A stretch of 64,000 bases of DNA from Chlorogloea sp. CCALA 695 (GTDB lineage: Bacteria > Cyanobacteriota > Cyanobacteriia > Cyanobacteriales > Chroococcidiopsidaceae). The position numbers and the translations under genes are program-made. This document shows, in pieces, positions 17,601 through 25,126 of this stretch. How positions within the stretch are numbered: the stretch's first letter is position 1; each line of letters starts with the position of its first letter. Location: NCBI RefSeq assembly GCF_003003885.1, contig NZ_PVWN01000017.1, forward strand, positions 17,717-81,716. Direction: 5' to 3'. The notes beneath the pieces are model-generated. The model was not told where the DNA came from. It ran no database searches and saw nothing but the letters and a program-made list of their open reading frames with translations.

Positions 17601-17739
17601 CAATTAAAGCCACAAAAAACTTGGGGCCTGAAAACAAAAGCGCCGTATCTTCTGGAGTTTGCACTCCTTCTGTGACTGGAATTTGTGCTAACCACAGCAT
17701 TTTGTCCAGTCCCAGTGTCATCCCAATATGTTCAAACAT
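14617..17739 (-). CDS. Large membrane protein with seven helical repeats
   Basis: A 1040-residue protein of unrecognised function. The N-terminal 200 residues hold about three or four transmembrane segments (FFVALIAGVVLAFAIQLLL, GTALGLGTLISVSVSLAIAC, GLGAIIGLVIWAAYFLLLVW). Then about seven repeats of some 100 residues follow, each with a YLRNTGKDELNPEGI-like start, a LxxDPQAG element, F-DRDTLVQLLxQR and a DLSEDQxNxII helix. The three middle copies are nearly identical in the YLRNTGKDELNP segment, which suggests recent duplication. A coiled, charged helix (RRLEDVKHQAQKQAEET) leads to a last hydrophobic segment at the C-terminus. Probably a membrane-anchored scaffold; no catalytic motif is visible. 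Confidence 0.78.
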   Translation of the reverse strand: MFEHIGMTLGLDKMLWLAQIPVTEGVQTPEDTALLFSGPKFFVALIAGVVLAFAIQLLLTNVGVAFLLGRSSSHENESDTDNETTSFGGTMRKIGTALGLGTLISVSVSLAIACFLAVKLSLIQSSGLGAIIGLVIWAAYFLLLVWVGSSSVGSLVGSLINTATSGMQALMGTAAAALGAKAVNNQVVATAEAAASAIRRELGSGMDPMSIRENVEDYLQMLRPPELDLSKIKGEFEKLLNDPQLKAVAGSSDLRNIDREKFVELVSSRTDLSKKDRNRIVEQLEGVWKQVVDRHEPQTDHMGELVEYLKGVAPGQTKTDELDSKIDRLMAQMRQTKDADKKAPSDNAPGILQTGMNTLIGLVMGRTDLSDFDVEKIIGSLTSAKDKVTEQADKIATQTGIKTPNLPYSTIRADVENYLLNTYAWQMSSEKIAQEFHDVLYDPAADPGAVRRQLEQLSRNDFVQLLQQRGILTQTQIASIADRLESIRTEVLTISRGQEEKEAAQDLQRAVESYLLVTSKSELTTEGIERSFKPLLQDSEANHETLSIRLASLDRESMREVLLQRNDVSEAEAGEIVGLLEAQRDRVLFESQNLVDQGKAQAESLWLNLESYLRNTGKDELNPNAIASELKTLLNDPQAGMSAIASRVSRFDRDTLVQLLNQRQDLNEDQINQTINQVESVWGNLRHAPQNVTALAKDQYDSVTTTLSDYLRNTGKDELNPEGIARDFSKLFENPQQGALALRRRLSQVDRDTLVQLLSQRRDLSEDQVNQVIDGVQGSIRNIIKSPRRLAARTGQRVQTFQANVEDYLRNTGKDELNPESIKRDLQLLIHDPRAGVESFSDRLAHFDRDTVVTLLQARGDMSEEEAARIVDQVLAVREQFVEQVRAVQRRIQDTLDGVFGQIRNYLNALDRPELNYDGIKRDVRQLFDDPQAGFDSIRDRLGSFNRDTLVAVMSSREDISEADANRIIDQIEGARNSVLQRAERIQHEAQRRLEDVKHQAQKQAEETRKAAATAAQWLAGTAVVSAICSAIAGALAVAG

Positions 17740-18146
17740 GGTATACCTTTCGTCAAACCTTAACTAGGCGTTGATTTATAAATTGTGTGAGGTGAAAACA
17801 GTGTATCTCTTACAGTACCCAACATTGATGTCAGTGGCAGTTTATAACATCCCCCCTTAGTCTGAAAAGTATATCTTTAGCAGGATGAACCAAGGCAAGC
17901 AAACTAGCAACCAACCTAAGTAATTTGAGTAATCAAGTATAATTTAAGTTGTTAAACCATTAAATTGAGTAACTTACATTGCAAAATGTAAATTTTAGTC
18001 TAACTATTGATAGAAATCTTTACAAAAAGCTTGATGCAAATCAACCTTTAGAGTTGGTTAAAGTCTGTACCTAGAGACAGAAAGCAGGATTTAGATAGTT
18101 AGGTAAAGTGGAGACAGAAAACACAATTATTTACAAAGTTAAGAAA
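17740..18146. other. Divergent regulatory region upstream of the Hlip gene
   Basis: No gene seen in about 400 bases. It holds the promoters of the large membrane protein (leftward) and the Hlip (rightward). A perfect 7-base inverted repeat TTACATT-GCAA-AATGTAA lies at 17974-17991. TTTACAAA at about 18011-18020 resembles one half of an HLR1 (RpaB) site, but I could not find the second half at the right distance. Confidence 0.45.
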
Positions 18147-18344
18147 ATGGAAACCAAAAGCACTAACTTACCACCCGTCGCTACAGCTTACAACGGCAAA
18201 GATCGTAATGCGTTCTTATTTGGTTTTAATCCTCAAGCAGAGCTATGGAACGGACGCTTGGCGATGATTGGATTTTTGGCTTACTTACTTTGGGATCTAG
18301 CGGGTTATAGCGTAGTGCGCAATGTGCTGCATTTAGTTGGTTAA
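18147..18344 (+). CDS. High-light-inducible protein (Hlip/Scp)
   Basis: A 65-residue one-helix protein with the chlorophyll-binding motif ELWNGRLAMIGFLAYLLWDL preceded by FLFGFNPQ, typical of cyanobacterial Hlips of the CAB/ELIP family. These proteins bind chlorophyll and carotenoid in the thylakoid membrane and protect photosystem assembly under excess light. I prefer the ATG at 18147 (METKSTNLPP) because the length then matches the family; an in-frame GTG at 18108 would add 13 residues unlike any Hlip N-terminus. A strong terminator follows 25 bases downstream. Confidence 0.88.
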   Translation: METKSTNLPPVATAYNGKDRNAFLFGFNPQAELWNGRLAMIGFLAYLLWDLAGYSVVRNVLHLVG

Positions 18345-18369
18345 TTAGCTGATAACTACATAGTCTGAG

Positions 18370-18400
18370 AAAGAGGTTTGCGATCGCAAACCTCTTTTTT
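18370..18400 (+). terminator. Terminator of the Hlip gene
   Basis: A perfect palindrome with arms AAAGAGGTTTGCGA / TCGCAAACCTCTTT (18370-18397) continues into six T in a row. The centre is a HIP1 octamer GCGATCGC, so the repeat element forms the tip of the stem. Confidence 0.85.
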
Positions 18401-18467
18401 ATTTGCCTATGCGATCAAGTGCAACTATAGTTTTAAAAATCGTTAAATTTTAATAGTTTGTTAAATA

Positions 18468-19658
18468 ATGATTAAATTGCGCCGTCGCCAGCTATTTGCT
18501 TTATTGCTGGCTTTAAGTTTAGTTATAGGGTTGATACTGCAACAACCAGCTTTAACCCAAGCCAAAACCGAGCTAAGAGGAGTATGGCTAACAAATATTG
18601 ATAGTGACGTTTTATTTAAACGCGATCGCCTCACTAACGCCTTAAAAACTTTAAAACAACTTAACTTCAATACAATTTATCCTACGGTGTGGAATTGGGG
18701 CTATACATTGTATCCAAGTTCTGTAGCGCAAAAAGTCATTGGGCAGAGTCTTGATCCCGAACCCGGACTTCAAGGGCGCGATCTGCTCACAGAACTCACT
18801 ACCCAGGGACACCGAAACGGTCTAGCGGTCATTCCTTGGTTTGAATTTGGCTTTATGGCTCCATCCGATTCAAGTTTAGCTAAACGTCATCCTGACTGGC
18901 TGACAAGCCGCAGAGATGGCAGCAAAATTTGGCTTGAAGGCAAACATGATCGCGTCTGGCTTAATCCCTTCCACCCAGAAGTCCAAAACTTTATTCAAAA
19001 TTTAATTGTCGAAATCGTCAGCAAATACGATGTTGATGGCATTCAATTTGACGATCATTTCGGTTTACCCGCCGAGTTAGGCTACGATGCTTACACAACG
19101 AAGCTTTACAAACAAGAACATCTTGGTAAAAATCCCCCTGCCAATCCGCAAGATCCCGAATGGGTGCGTTGGCGAGCAAATAAAATTACTCAATATCTGC
19201 AAAAGGTATTTAAAGCCGTCAAAACTCGTAAACCCAAATGTATTATTTCCGTTGCTCCCAATCCACAGCGCGTCTCCTACAAATTGTTTTTAGCTGATTG
19301 GGAAAAGTGGGAACGTCAGGGGTTAATAGAAGAATTAGTTTTGCAAGTGTATCGCAACGACTTAAAAGTTTTTATTCAAGAATTAAACTATCCCGAAGTC
19401 AAAACTGCTAAAAAACATATTCCTGTCAGCATTGGCATTTTATCAGGATTAAAAGATCGTTCTGTAGCTTCGGCGCAAATTCAAAGTCAGGTAGAAGTCA
19501 GCCGGGAGCAAGGCTTTGCTGGAGTATCATTCTTCTTTTACGAAACTTTGTGGAATCTTAGTCAAGAAAAACCCCCAACTCGCCAATCAGCTTTTAAGAG
19601 TTTGTTTGTACAACCAAAGCCGCGTCCCAATTTATTAGCGGGTTGGAAACCACAGTAA
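18468..19658 (+). CDS. Glycoside-hydrolase-like GHL10 family protein (DUF187)
   Basis: A 396-residue exported protein. Residues 1-32 form a signal peptide (RRRQLFALLLALSLVIGLIL, then a cut near TQA-K). The body is a (beta/alpha)8 barrel of the GHL10/DUF187 type: ELRGVWLTNIDSDVLF, NTIYPTVWNWG, the GLAVIPWFEFGFM strand with catalytic-type acidic residue, and DVDGIQFDDHFGLP, which holds the conserved acidic pair. Such proteins are thought to act on cell-wall or extracellular glycans; the substrate here is unknown. Confidence 0.85.
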   Translation: MIKLRRRQLFALLLALSLVIGLILQQPALTQAKTELRGVWLTNIDSDVLFKRDRLTNALKTLKQLNFNTIYPTVWNWGYTLYPSSVAQKVIGQSLDPEPGLQGRDLLTELTTQGHRNGLAVIPWFEFGFMAPSDSSLAKRHPDWLTSRRDGSKIWLEGKHDRVWLNPFHPEVQNFIQNLIVEIVSKYDVDGIQFDDHFGLPAELGYDAYTTKLYKQEHLGKNPPANPQDPEWVRWRANKITQYLQKVFKAVKTRKPKCIISVAPNPQRVSYKLFLADWEKWERQGLIEELVLQVYRNDLKVFIQELNYPEVKTAKKHIPVSIGILSGLKDRSVASAQIQSQVEVSREQGFAGVSFFFYETLWNLSQEKPPTRQSAFKSLFVQPKPRPNLLAGWKPQ

Positions 19659-19731
19659 AGCAGTGCTAAGTCTTTTAGGCATTACTTATTTTTGGATCTA
19701 AGTAGTCTAAAAATAAACAACATAAATACAA

Positions 19732-19758
19732 GCGTGTCAAAAACAAGTTTTGACACGC
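19732..19758. terminator. Hairpin between convergent genes
   Basis: A perfect 11-base stem, GCGTGTCAAAA / TTTTGACACGC with a 5-base loop, lies between the GHL10 gene and the carotenoid oxygenase gene. There is no T-run on either side, so it may protect the 3' ends rather than terminate alone. Confidence 0.55.
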
Positions 19759-19799
19759 CTCAGTAATATTACAGAAACTTTGTTATCTTTAGCTACATT

Positions 19800-21290
19800 C
19801 TAAGTTTGTGGAACAAAAGCTGTAGGGGCAAAGCTGCCATGTAAGCCGTAGGGGATATGATGTTTGAGGTGTAAACGCGCGATCGCACCTTTATGTAAAT
19901 CAAGGGCATCAAGGATAACGACATCTGAACGATGATGAGCAGCATCATAGACTACTGTAAGCAGCCAGCCATCATCTTCACGAGTACCATCAGGACGGGC
20001 TACAAAAATTGGTTCGCTAACATAGCCACGAGGGGCAACACTCCACAATTGCCGCTCTTTTGACTCTAAATCAATTTTTAAAATAGCTTGCAAAGGAGCG
20101 TTACCTGCTTCGCCATCGGCTGCACCCATATACAAATAGCGGTAAGGATGACCGACGTTTTGGGGATGGACACTAGGAAACTCACAGCAACGGCTTTCTA
20201 TCAACTTGCTTGAGACGGTTTTGTCGCTCAAATTAAGATGAAACCGCCACAATTGTCCAGGTTTGAGCGCATCAAAATCAACTTGACGAAAATCGCTTTG
20301 GGGTTCTACTTCTGGAAACGCTGAGTAGCAAATAGAATCAATGTAAATATTTTCATCTTGCTCAAAAGCATTCGCGTGGTGGAAAACAAACCCGGAATGA
20401 GTTTCGAGAACTTGTACAGATTTTTTGCTGTCGCGAGGAATAACAATTATCCGTGTCGGTTGGTTAGGTTGAAACTTGATACACTCTGCCGCGCCGCGCA
20501 TTCCCAAAACAAAAGGAATAGGGTTAAAAGCAACGGGATTTTGAAAAAATATACAGTAATTAGGGGTAATTGCAAAATCGTGGATAAAAGCAAAACCAGG
20601 GACGCTATGAGCGTGCTTTCGGATAACTTCTCCGGCGGGATTTAGCTCAAAAATAGTGATAGTTGTGGATAATCCTGGCTTAATCGAAAAGTTGACTAAG
20701 CAAGGTTCGCCATTGTCGGTATTACAACTAGGATCGAAGCGAGGATGAGCGGCAAAAGCTTCACCATCAGCCAAAATACCGTTAAAAGACTCTTTACCTA
20801 AGGTTTCTAAAGTGTAAGGATCGAGGCGATGAGGATCGGCGGCTTCCCACAATGCTAAGAGTTTGTCACCCCAGTAAATAACATTGGTATTGGCAATGTT
20901 TTTCAGGCGCAAGTCAAAGGCATTTGCCAACCACCCACCGGGTTTTTGAGTGCCAAATACGCCGCGATACAGGATTTTTTGGGCTTTTTGTTCTTCAACG
21001 TAGGCTGTTGTGCGAATAAAGCGGTTGCGGAAATAAGCGCGACCGTTGGAAAAGGCGATCGCACTAATCATTCCGTCGCCATCAAAAGGATGGTGAATGT
21101 GATGACCGTCAACGTCTAGTAAGCCAGGCCCGTTGCGAAATAAAGTACCGTTAAGTTCTGGGGGAATCTCCCCTTCAATATCATCAACCCAGTAATCTAG
21201 TTCTTGTTTGACCGATTCGTAACCTTTTTGCCAGTCTTGGCGATCGTAAGAGTTGAGGGGAACTGTAGAAGCTCTTTCGTGGAGTTGCAT
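19800..21290 (-). CDS. Carotenoid oxygenase (apocarotenoid-cleaving type)
   Basis: A 496-residue seven-bladed propeller enzyme of the RPE65/CCD family. The four iron-binding histidines are H182 (AFAAHPRFDP), H237 (FIHDFAITP), H304 or H305 (FVFHHANAFE) and H484 (YGLHGSFAPT), which match the spacing I know for Synechocystis apocarotenoid-15,15'-oxygenase. It probably cleaves apocarotenals to retinal or similar products. The N-terminus (ELNGTLFRNGPGLLDV) is complete. It lies 21 bases downstream of an MFS transporter gene and is likely cotranscribed with it. Confidence 0.9.
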   Translation of the reverse strand: MQLHERASTVPLNSYDRQDWQKGYESVKQELDYWVDDIEGEIPPELNGTLFRNGPGLLDVDGHHIHHPFDGDGMISAIAFSNGRAYFRNRFIRTTAYVEEQKAQKILYRGVFGTQKPGGWLANAFDLRLKNIANTNVIYWGDKLLALWEAADPHRLDPYTLETLGKESFNGILADGEAFAAHPRFDPSCNTDNGEPCLVNFSIKPGLSTTITIFELNPAGEVIRKHAHSVPGFAFIHDFAITPNYCIFFQNPVAFNPIPFVLGMRGAAECIKFQPNQPTRIIVIPRDSKKSVQVLETHSGFVFHHANAFEQDENIYIDSICYSAFPEVEPQSDFRQVDFDALKPGQLWRFHLNLSDKTVSSKLIESRCCEFPSVHPQNVGHPYRYLYMGAADGEAGNAPLQAILKIDLESKERQLWSVAPRGYVSEPIFVARPDGTREDDGWLLTVVYDAAHHRSDVVILDALDLHKGAIARLHLKHHIPYGLHGSFAPTAFVPQT

Positions 21291-21311
21291 AGTTTTTGAG
21301 GTAAAAATGAG

Positions 21312-22724
21312 CTAATCAATAGATTCTTTGGCTGGTTGAACTAAGGCTTGGGGTGCAAATTCTGGCATCCATTCAGGAATAATGCCTTTGTCGCTGGCTA
21401 AGGGTTGCGGGGTTTCTTTGTCGGGTAGCCAGTGGAGGAAAGGTAAAGGTAAGAGAGTTGAGAGATTAGCAATAATTACCAATATCCACAGATTGTCAAA
21501 GTTGTTTTGAGCTATACCCAGCAAGTGCATTAATCCCGCTCCTAATTGGTAGGAAACCATCGAGGCGAGGTTAGAGACAGACATTAGCAAAGCAAATAAA
21601 GTTGCTTCCACTCCTGGAGGACATAAACGCGCGGCTAAAACTAAGACAGGCATATAGGCAATTTGTCCCATTACCGTCAGCACTAAGCTATCGCCCAAAC
21701 TAAACCAGCGATCGCCTATACCTAAACTGCGGTTAGCATGAGTGACAAGTAGCAGCATAGTCATCCCCAAAACTGCCGATAACAAGGTACTCCAGCCAAA
21801 AATCACTCGAAAAGGTACGGTTTTGAGATAACGCTGAAATATCCAAATTCCAACTATAGAGGCAATGCTTGTCACTAAACGCACTCTGCCTAAAAATTCG
21901 GGTTGAAATCCTAATTCGTTGGTGGTGAAGAAGAAAAACGCCGCATCCGCCGTAGGGGTAGCTTGCCAAATAAATACAAAGGCGGTAGGTAACCAAATAG
22001 ATTTTTGGGTAATGGCTTGGCGCAGTTGCTTAATTTGATCTTTGACCGTTAGCCAGTTGTGGTTTACATCTGTGGCTTTTTGCACTGGCACTTCTGAGAT
22101 AAACCAAGCGGCGGCGGAGACAATTAAGGGAAATAAGGCAGTAATTTCAAAAACAGTGCGTGTTGTGAAATGTTCTAAAAGTAAGCCGCTAAAGTAAGCA
22201 GTAATTAAGCTTCCCACCGCCGTAGTACCCCAGCAAAGCGCTTGCAAAGATCCGGCTTCAGCTTGAGATTCTACTCTAGCTCGTTCTACTACTAAAGAGT
22301 CAACAATTACATCGCTAATGGCAACGGAGAGAGAGCCAAGAGCGATCGCACAAGTAGCGGCAATGGGAGAGTGTACCACCGTTGCTAGAGCAATCCAGGA
22401 CACTGTACCAATGATTCCTGACAATACTAAGTATGGTCGTCGCCTGTAACCAAATATCGGCAACCCGTCCGACATAAAGCCAAATAGCGGTTTGATAATC
22501 CAAGGTAAAGCAACAATTCCAAACAAGGCGGATACGTTAGCAGGACTTAAGCCTAGTTCGTCTTTAAGAAAGAAGCTAACGGCTAACCGCGCTAATCCTA
22601 AAATACCCTGAACAAAATATACAGTAAGAATGGCGATTAACTCGGTACTTGGTTCTTGACCGAAGAAAATTTTTTCTTTTACTGAGTCTTTGACCTTGGA
22701 CAAGCCAGAGGAGGAAATCAGCAT
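21312..22724 (-). CDS. Folate/biopterin (BT1) family MFS transporter
   Basis: A 470-residue protein with about twelve transmembrane spans. The FBT/BT1 family signs are YFVQGILGLARLAVSFFLKD near the N-terminus and PWIIKPLFGFMSDGLPIFGYRRRPYL, followed by VISDVIVDSLVVERAR. Family members carry folates or pterins in plants, Leishmania and Synechocystis. Here the gene lies directly upstream of a carotenoid oxygenase gene (21-base gap, same strand), so another substrate should be kept in mind. No signal peptide is expected. Confidence 0.86.
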   Translation of the reverse strand: MLISSSGLSKVKDSVKEKIFFGQEPSTELIAILTVYFVQGILGLARLAVSFFLKDELGLSPANVSALFGIVALPWIIKPLFGFMSDGLPIFGYRRRPYLVLSGIIGTVSWIALATVVHSPIAATCAIALGSLSVAISDVIVDSLVVERARVESQAEAGSLQALCWGTTAVGSLITAYFSGLLLEHFTTRTVFEITALFPLIVSAAAWFISEVPVQKATDVNHNWLTVKDQIKQLRQAITQKSIWLPTAFVFIWQATPTADAAFFFFTTNELGFQPEFLGRVRLVTSIASIVGIWIFQRYLKTVPFRVIFGWSTLLSAVLGMTMLLLVTHANRSLGIGDRWFSLGDSLVLTVMGQIAYMPVLVLAARLCPPGVEATLFALLMSVSNLASMVSYQLGAGLMHLLGIAQNNFDNLWILVIIANLSTLLPLPFLHWLPDKETPQPLASDKGIIPEWMPEFAPQALVQPAKESID

Positions 22725-22809
22725 TGCTTAATATTTTTTAATAATTATCAACTTTTATATCATATCTAACCTATGTGAAAACTACTGCCAAAAGAGCGAT
22801 ATCTATCGT

Positions 22810-23367
22810 CTACGCCATTTTGAGCCAAGCAAATACTTGATCTGTAGTGAGATGAAGCGGAATATCTTTAGGTACAGGGATGCGATCGCTCTTTGTACAC
22901 ATTACGGGCGCTTGGTGGGGGAGAAAAACTAAAATCGAGCGATCGTTAGGAGCTATCAGCCAGCCGAGTTGACAACCATGCTGGAGGCAGTGCAGAATGT
23001 TTCCTGTGACGCGGTTTGAGCTTTGTTCTGGTGATAAGATTTCAATTGTCCAATCAGGGGCAATTTTTACATAATCTATTGGTTCGCCATCAGGCTCAAA
23101 CTCAATACTTTGCCATAATAAAACTGCAACATCAGGCACAATTGAACGTCCGCCAAAGGTACAACGCAACTCTGCAAAGGCGTAAGCAATCTTTTCTTTC
23201 TCCGTTACATCATTGATAGCAGTACAAGCCTTTATCTGTAATCGGCTGTGTCTGCTTTTGGGCATGGGTTTTTGAAAAACTTGACCATTAATATACTCAC
23301 TAGCAGGTTTTGTCTCTGGTAGATGCAAAAATTCCTCAAGCGTAAGGGGTTGAGTTGTAGTAGTCAT
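22810..23367 (-). CDS. Uma2 family endonuclease-like protein
   Basis: A 185-residue Uma2 (DUF820) protein: LTLEEFLHLPETKPASEYIN at the N-terminus, then VPDVAVLLW, PDWTIEILSPEQSS and LGWLIAPNDRSILVF. These contain the D-(x)n-E-(x)-K-like pattern of a PD-(D/E)XK restriction-like fold. Such genes are very abundant and mobile in cyanobacteria; true nuclease activity and target are unproven. It stands alone, 52 bases from hisB, with a palindromic repeat in between. Confidence 0.85.
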   Translation of the reverse strand: MTTTTQPLTLEEFLHLPETKPASEYINGQVFQKPMPKSRHSRLQIKACTAINDVTEKEKIAYAFAELRCTFGGRSIVPDVAVLLWQSIEFEPDGEPIDYVKIAPDWTIEILSPEQSSNRVTGNILHCLQHGCQLGWLIAPNDRSILVFLPHQAPVMCTKSDRIPVPKDIPLHLTTDQVFAWLKMA

Positions 23368-23380
23368 AATAGTTTCGTTT

Positions 23381-23405
23381 GTAGAGACGTAGCGCTGCTA
23401 CGTCT
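23381..23405. repeat. Dispersed palindrome, copy 3
   Basis: Inverted repeat with the arms GTAGAGACGTAGC / GCTACGTCT around GCT. It has the outer half GTAGAGACGT of copies 1 and 2 but another centre. It lies 15 bases beyond the hisB stop, in the spacer before the Uma2 gene, and partners with copy 4 on the other side of hisB. Confidence 0.7.
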
Positions 23406-23419
23406 TGACTTGCCAGAAG

Positions 23420-24055
23420 TTACAAAACGCCTTTAGAACTAGGAATTGCCCCATTACGCCGGGGATCGATTTCCATTGCTAGGCGCAAGCTACGAGCAAA
23501 AGCTTTAAATGTTGCTTCAATAATATGGTGAGAATTAATGCCGTCGAGTTGACGGATATGCAAAGTCATTTGACTGTGATTGACGATCGCTACAAAAAAT
23601 TCTCGCACTAACTGAGTATCGTAAGTTCCTACTCTTTGGGTGGGAATTTGCAAGCCGTAGCTGAGATGGGGTCGTCCTGAAAAATCTAAAGCAACTTGGA
23701 TTAAAGCCTCGTCTAAGGGCGCAAGAAAGTTCCCAAAACGGACAATTCCTTGGCGATCGCCCAAAGCTTTCCCGAATGCTTGTCCTAACGTAATCCCAAC
23801 ATCTTCATTAGTATGGTGATCGTCTATTTCTAGATCCCCTGTTGCTTGCACGTCTAAATCAATTAATCCGTGATTTGCTATTTGGTGCAGCATATGATCT
23901 AAAAAAGGTACGCCTGTTGCTGCATTGCATTTACCCGTACCGTCTAAATTAACGCTAACTTCTATATCGGTTTCTTTTGTAGTACGACGAATAGAAGCCG
24001 TGCGCGTAGGTATGGTAGGAAGAGAAGATAAAATTTGGGGGTTTCTTGTCTGCAT
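23420..24055 (-). CDS. hisB: Imidazoleglycerol-phosphate dehydratase
   Basis: A 211-residue enzyme of histidine synthesis that turns imidazole glycerol phosphate into imidazole acetol phosphate. Manganese-binding motifs are present: [31 protein letters not shown] and [16 protein letters not shown]. The length fits a monofunctional HisB (no phosphatase domain). It is downstream of fabI on the same strand, 63 bases away, an arrangement that I recall as common in cyanobacteria. Confidence 0.95.
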   Translation of the reverse strand: MQTRNPQILSSLPTIPTRTASIRRTTKETDIEVSVNLDGTGKCNAATGVPFLDHMLHQIANHGLIDLDVQATGDLEIDDHHTNEDVGITLGQAFGKALGDRQGIVRFGNFLAPLDEALIQVALDFSGRPHLSYGLQIPTQRVGTYDTQLVREFFVAIVNHSQMTLHIRQLDGINSHHIIEATFKAFARSLRLAMEIDPRRNGAIPSSKGVL

Positions 24056-24097
24056 AAAACTAACTTAAAACTATTTATAATTCAATTTTGCCGGAAT

Positions 24098-24122
24098 AGA
24101 CGTAGCAGCGCTACGTCTCTAC
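24098..24122. repeat. Dispersed palindrome, copy 4
   Basis: Inverted repeat with the arms AGACGTAGC / GCTACGTCT around AGC, extended by CTAC on one side. The fabI stop codon (TAG at 24119-24121) lies within its end. It is the mirror form of the copy at 23381, so hisB is bracketed by two members. Confidence 0.7.
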
Positions 24123-24895
24123 ATTCCCATAATTTCGTAGCCTGCATCTACATACAAAATTTGCCCAGTAATACCACTTGCTAAATCGCTGCACAAAAAC
24201 GCGGCGGCGTTTCCTACTTCTAGCGGTGTTACTGTGCGACGTAAAGGTGCAACTTCTTCTACATGATGAATCATATCTAAAATTCCCCCGACGGCAGAAG
24301 AAGCCAAAGTCCGAATTGGCCCGGCGGAAATAGCATTGACTCGAATATTTTGCGCTCCCAATTCGGCGGCTAAGTAACGCACACTCATTTCTAACCCCGC
24401 CTTAGCTACACCCATAACGTTGTAGTTGGGAATTGCTCGTACTCCACCTAAATAAGTCAGCGTGACAATACTACCGCCTTGGGTCATTAAAGGTTTTGCC
24501 GCACCGCTTAACTGTGCTAATGAATAGGTGCTAATTTCTAGGGCTTGATTAAATCCTGCTCTAGAGGTATCGCTAAAGCCGCCAGTGAGGTCTTCTTTAT
24601 TTGCAAAAGCTAAACAATGAATGAGAATATCTAACTTGCCCCACTTATCTGAAATCGCCGCAAACATTTCCTTAATCTGCTCGTCATTTTGCACATTGCA
24701 AGGTACAAATAAGCTGGGATTGAGGGGTTCTACAAGTTCTGCTACTTTCTTTTCCATTTTGCCACGCTCGTCTGGCAAATAGCTAATGCCGATATTTGCT
24801 CCGGCTTTGTGGAGTTGTTGAGTAATACCCCAAGCGATCGAGCGATTGTTAGCAATACCAGTTACTAAGGCATTTTTTCCAGTTAGATCGATCAT
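24119..24895 (-). CDS. fabI: Enoyl-[acyl-carrier-protein] reductase (NADH)
   Basis: A 258-residue short-chain dehydrogenase-type FabI that carries out the last reduction in each round of fatty acid elongation. Visible are the N-terminal cofactor loop GIANNRSIAWGI, the active-site Tyr-x6-Lys in YNVMGVAK, and AISAGPIRTLAS near the substrate loop. The C-terminus GITGQILYVDAGYEIMGM is complete. hisB follows. The stop codon is part of a dispersed palindrome. Confidence 0.94.
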   Translation of the reverse strand: MIDLTGKNALVTGIANNRSIAWGITQQLHKAGANIGISYLPDERGKMEKKVAELVEPLNPSLFVPCNVQNDEQIKEMFAAISDKWGKLDILIHCLAFANKEDLTGGFSDTSRAGFNQALEISTYSLAQLSGAAKPLMTQGGSIVTLTYLGGVRAIPNYNVMGVAKAGLEMSVRYLAAELGAQNIRVNAISAGPIRTLASSAVGGILDMIHHVEEVAPLRRTVTPLEVGNAAAFLCSDLASGITGQILYVDAGYEIMGM

Positions 24896-25020
24896 AAATT
24901 AGTAAGTAGTAGTAAGTCTTTAAAATATTCTCAATTAGGAGCATACCCGAATTTGGTCATCTGACAAAAAACGCGAAGTCCTCACGATTTTTTATAAACA
25001 TTCTTTGCTCGAAAAATTAT

Positions 25021-25063
25021 GTAGCCACGAATACAATAATCCCGTTTAAAGTCAGATTAATGT
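25021..25063 (+). promoter_or_regulatory. NtcA-activated promoter of ntcA
   Basis: GTAGCCACGAATAC at 25021-25034 is a perfect GTA-N8-TAC NtcA box. After 23 bases comes TAATGT (25058-25063), which fits the TAN3T -10 element. This is the canonical class II layout of NtcA-activated promoters (box centred near -41), 64 bases before the ntcA ATG, so ntcA should activate itself. Confidence 0.8.
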
Positions 25064-25126
25064 GATGTAGTGATACAAAACTGTGGAGTTTTGGAGAAAT
25101 TTTAGGATATTGGTTAGGGCAGAAAC

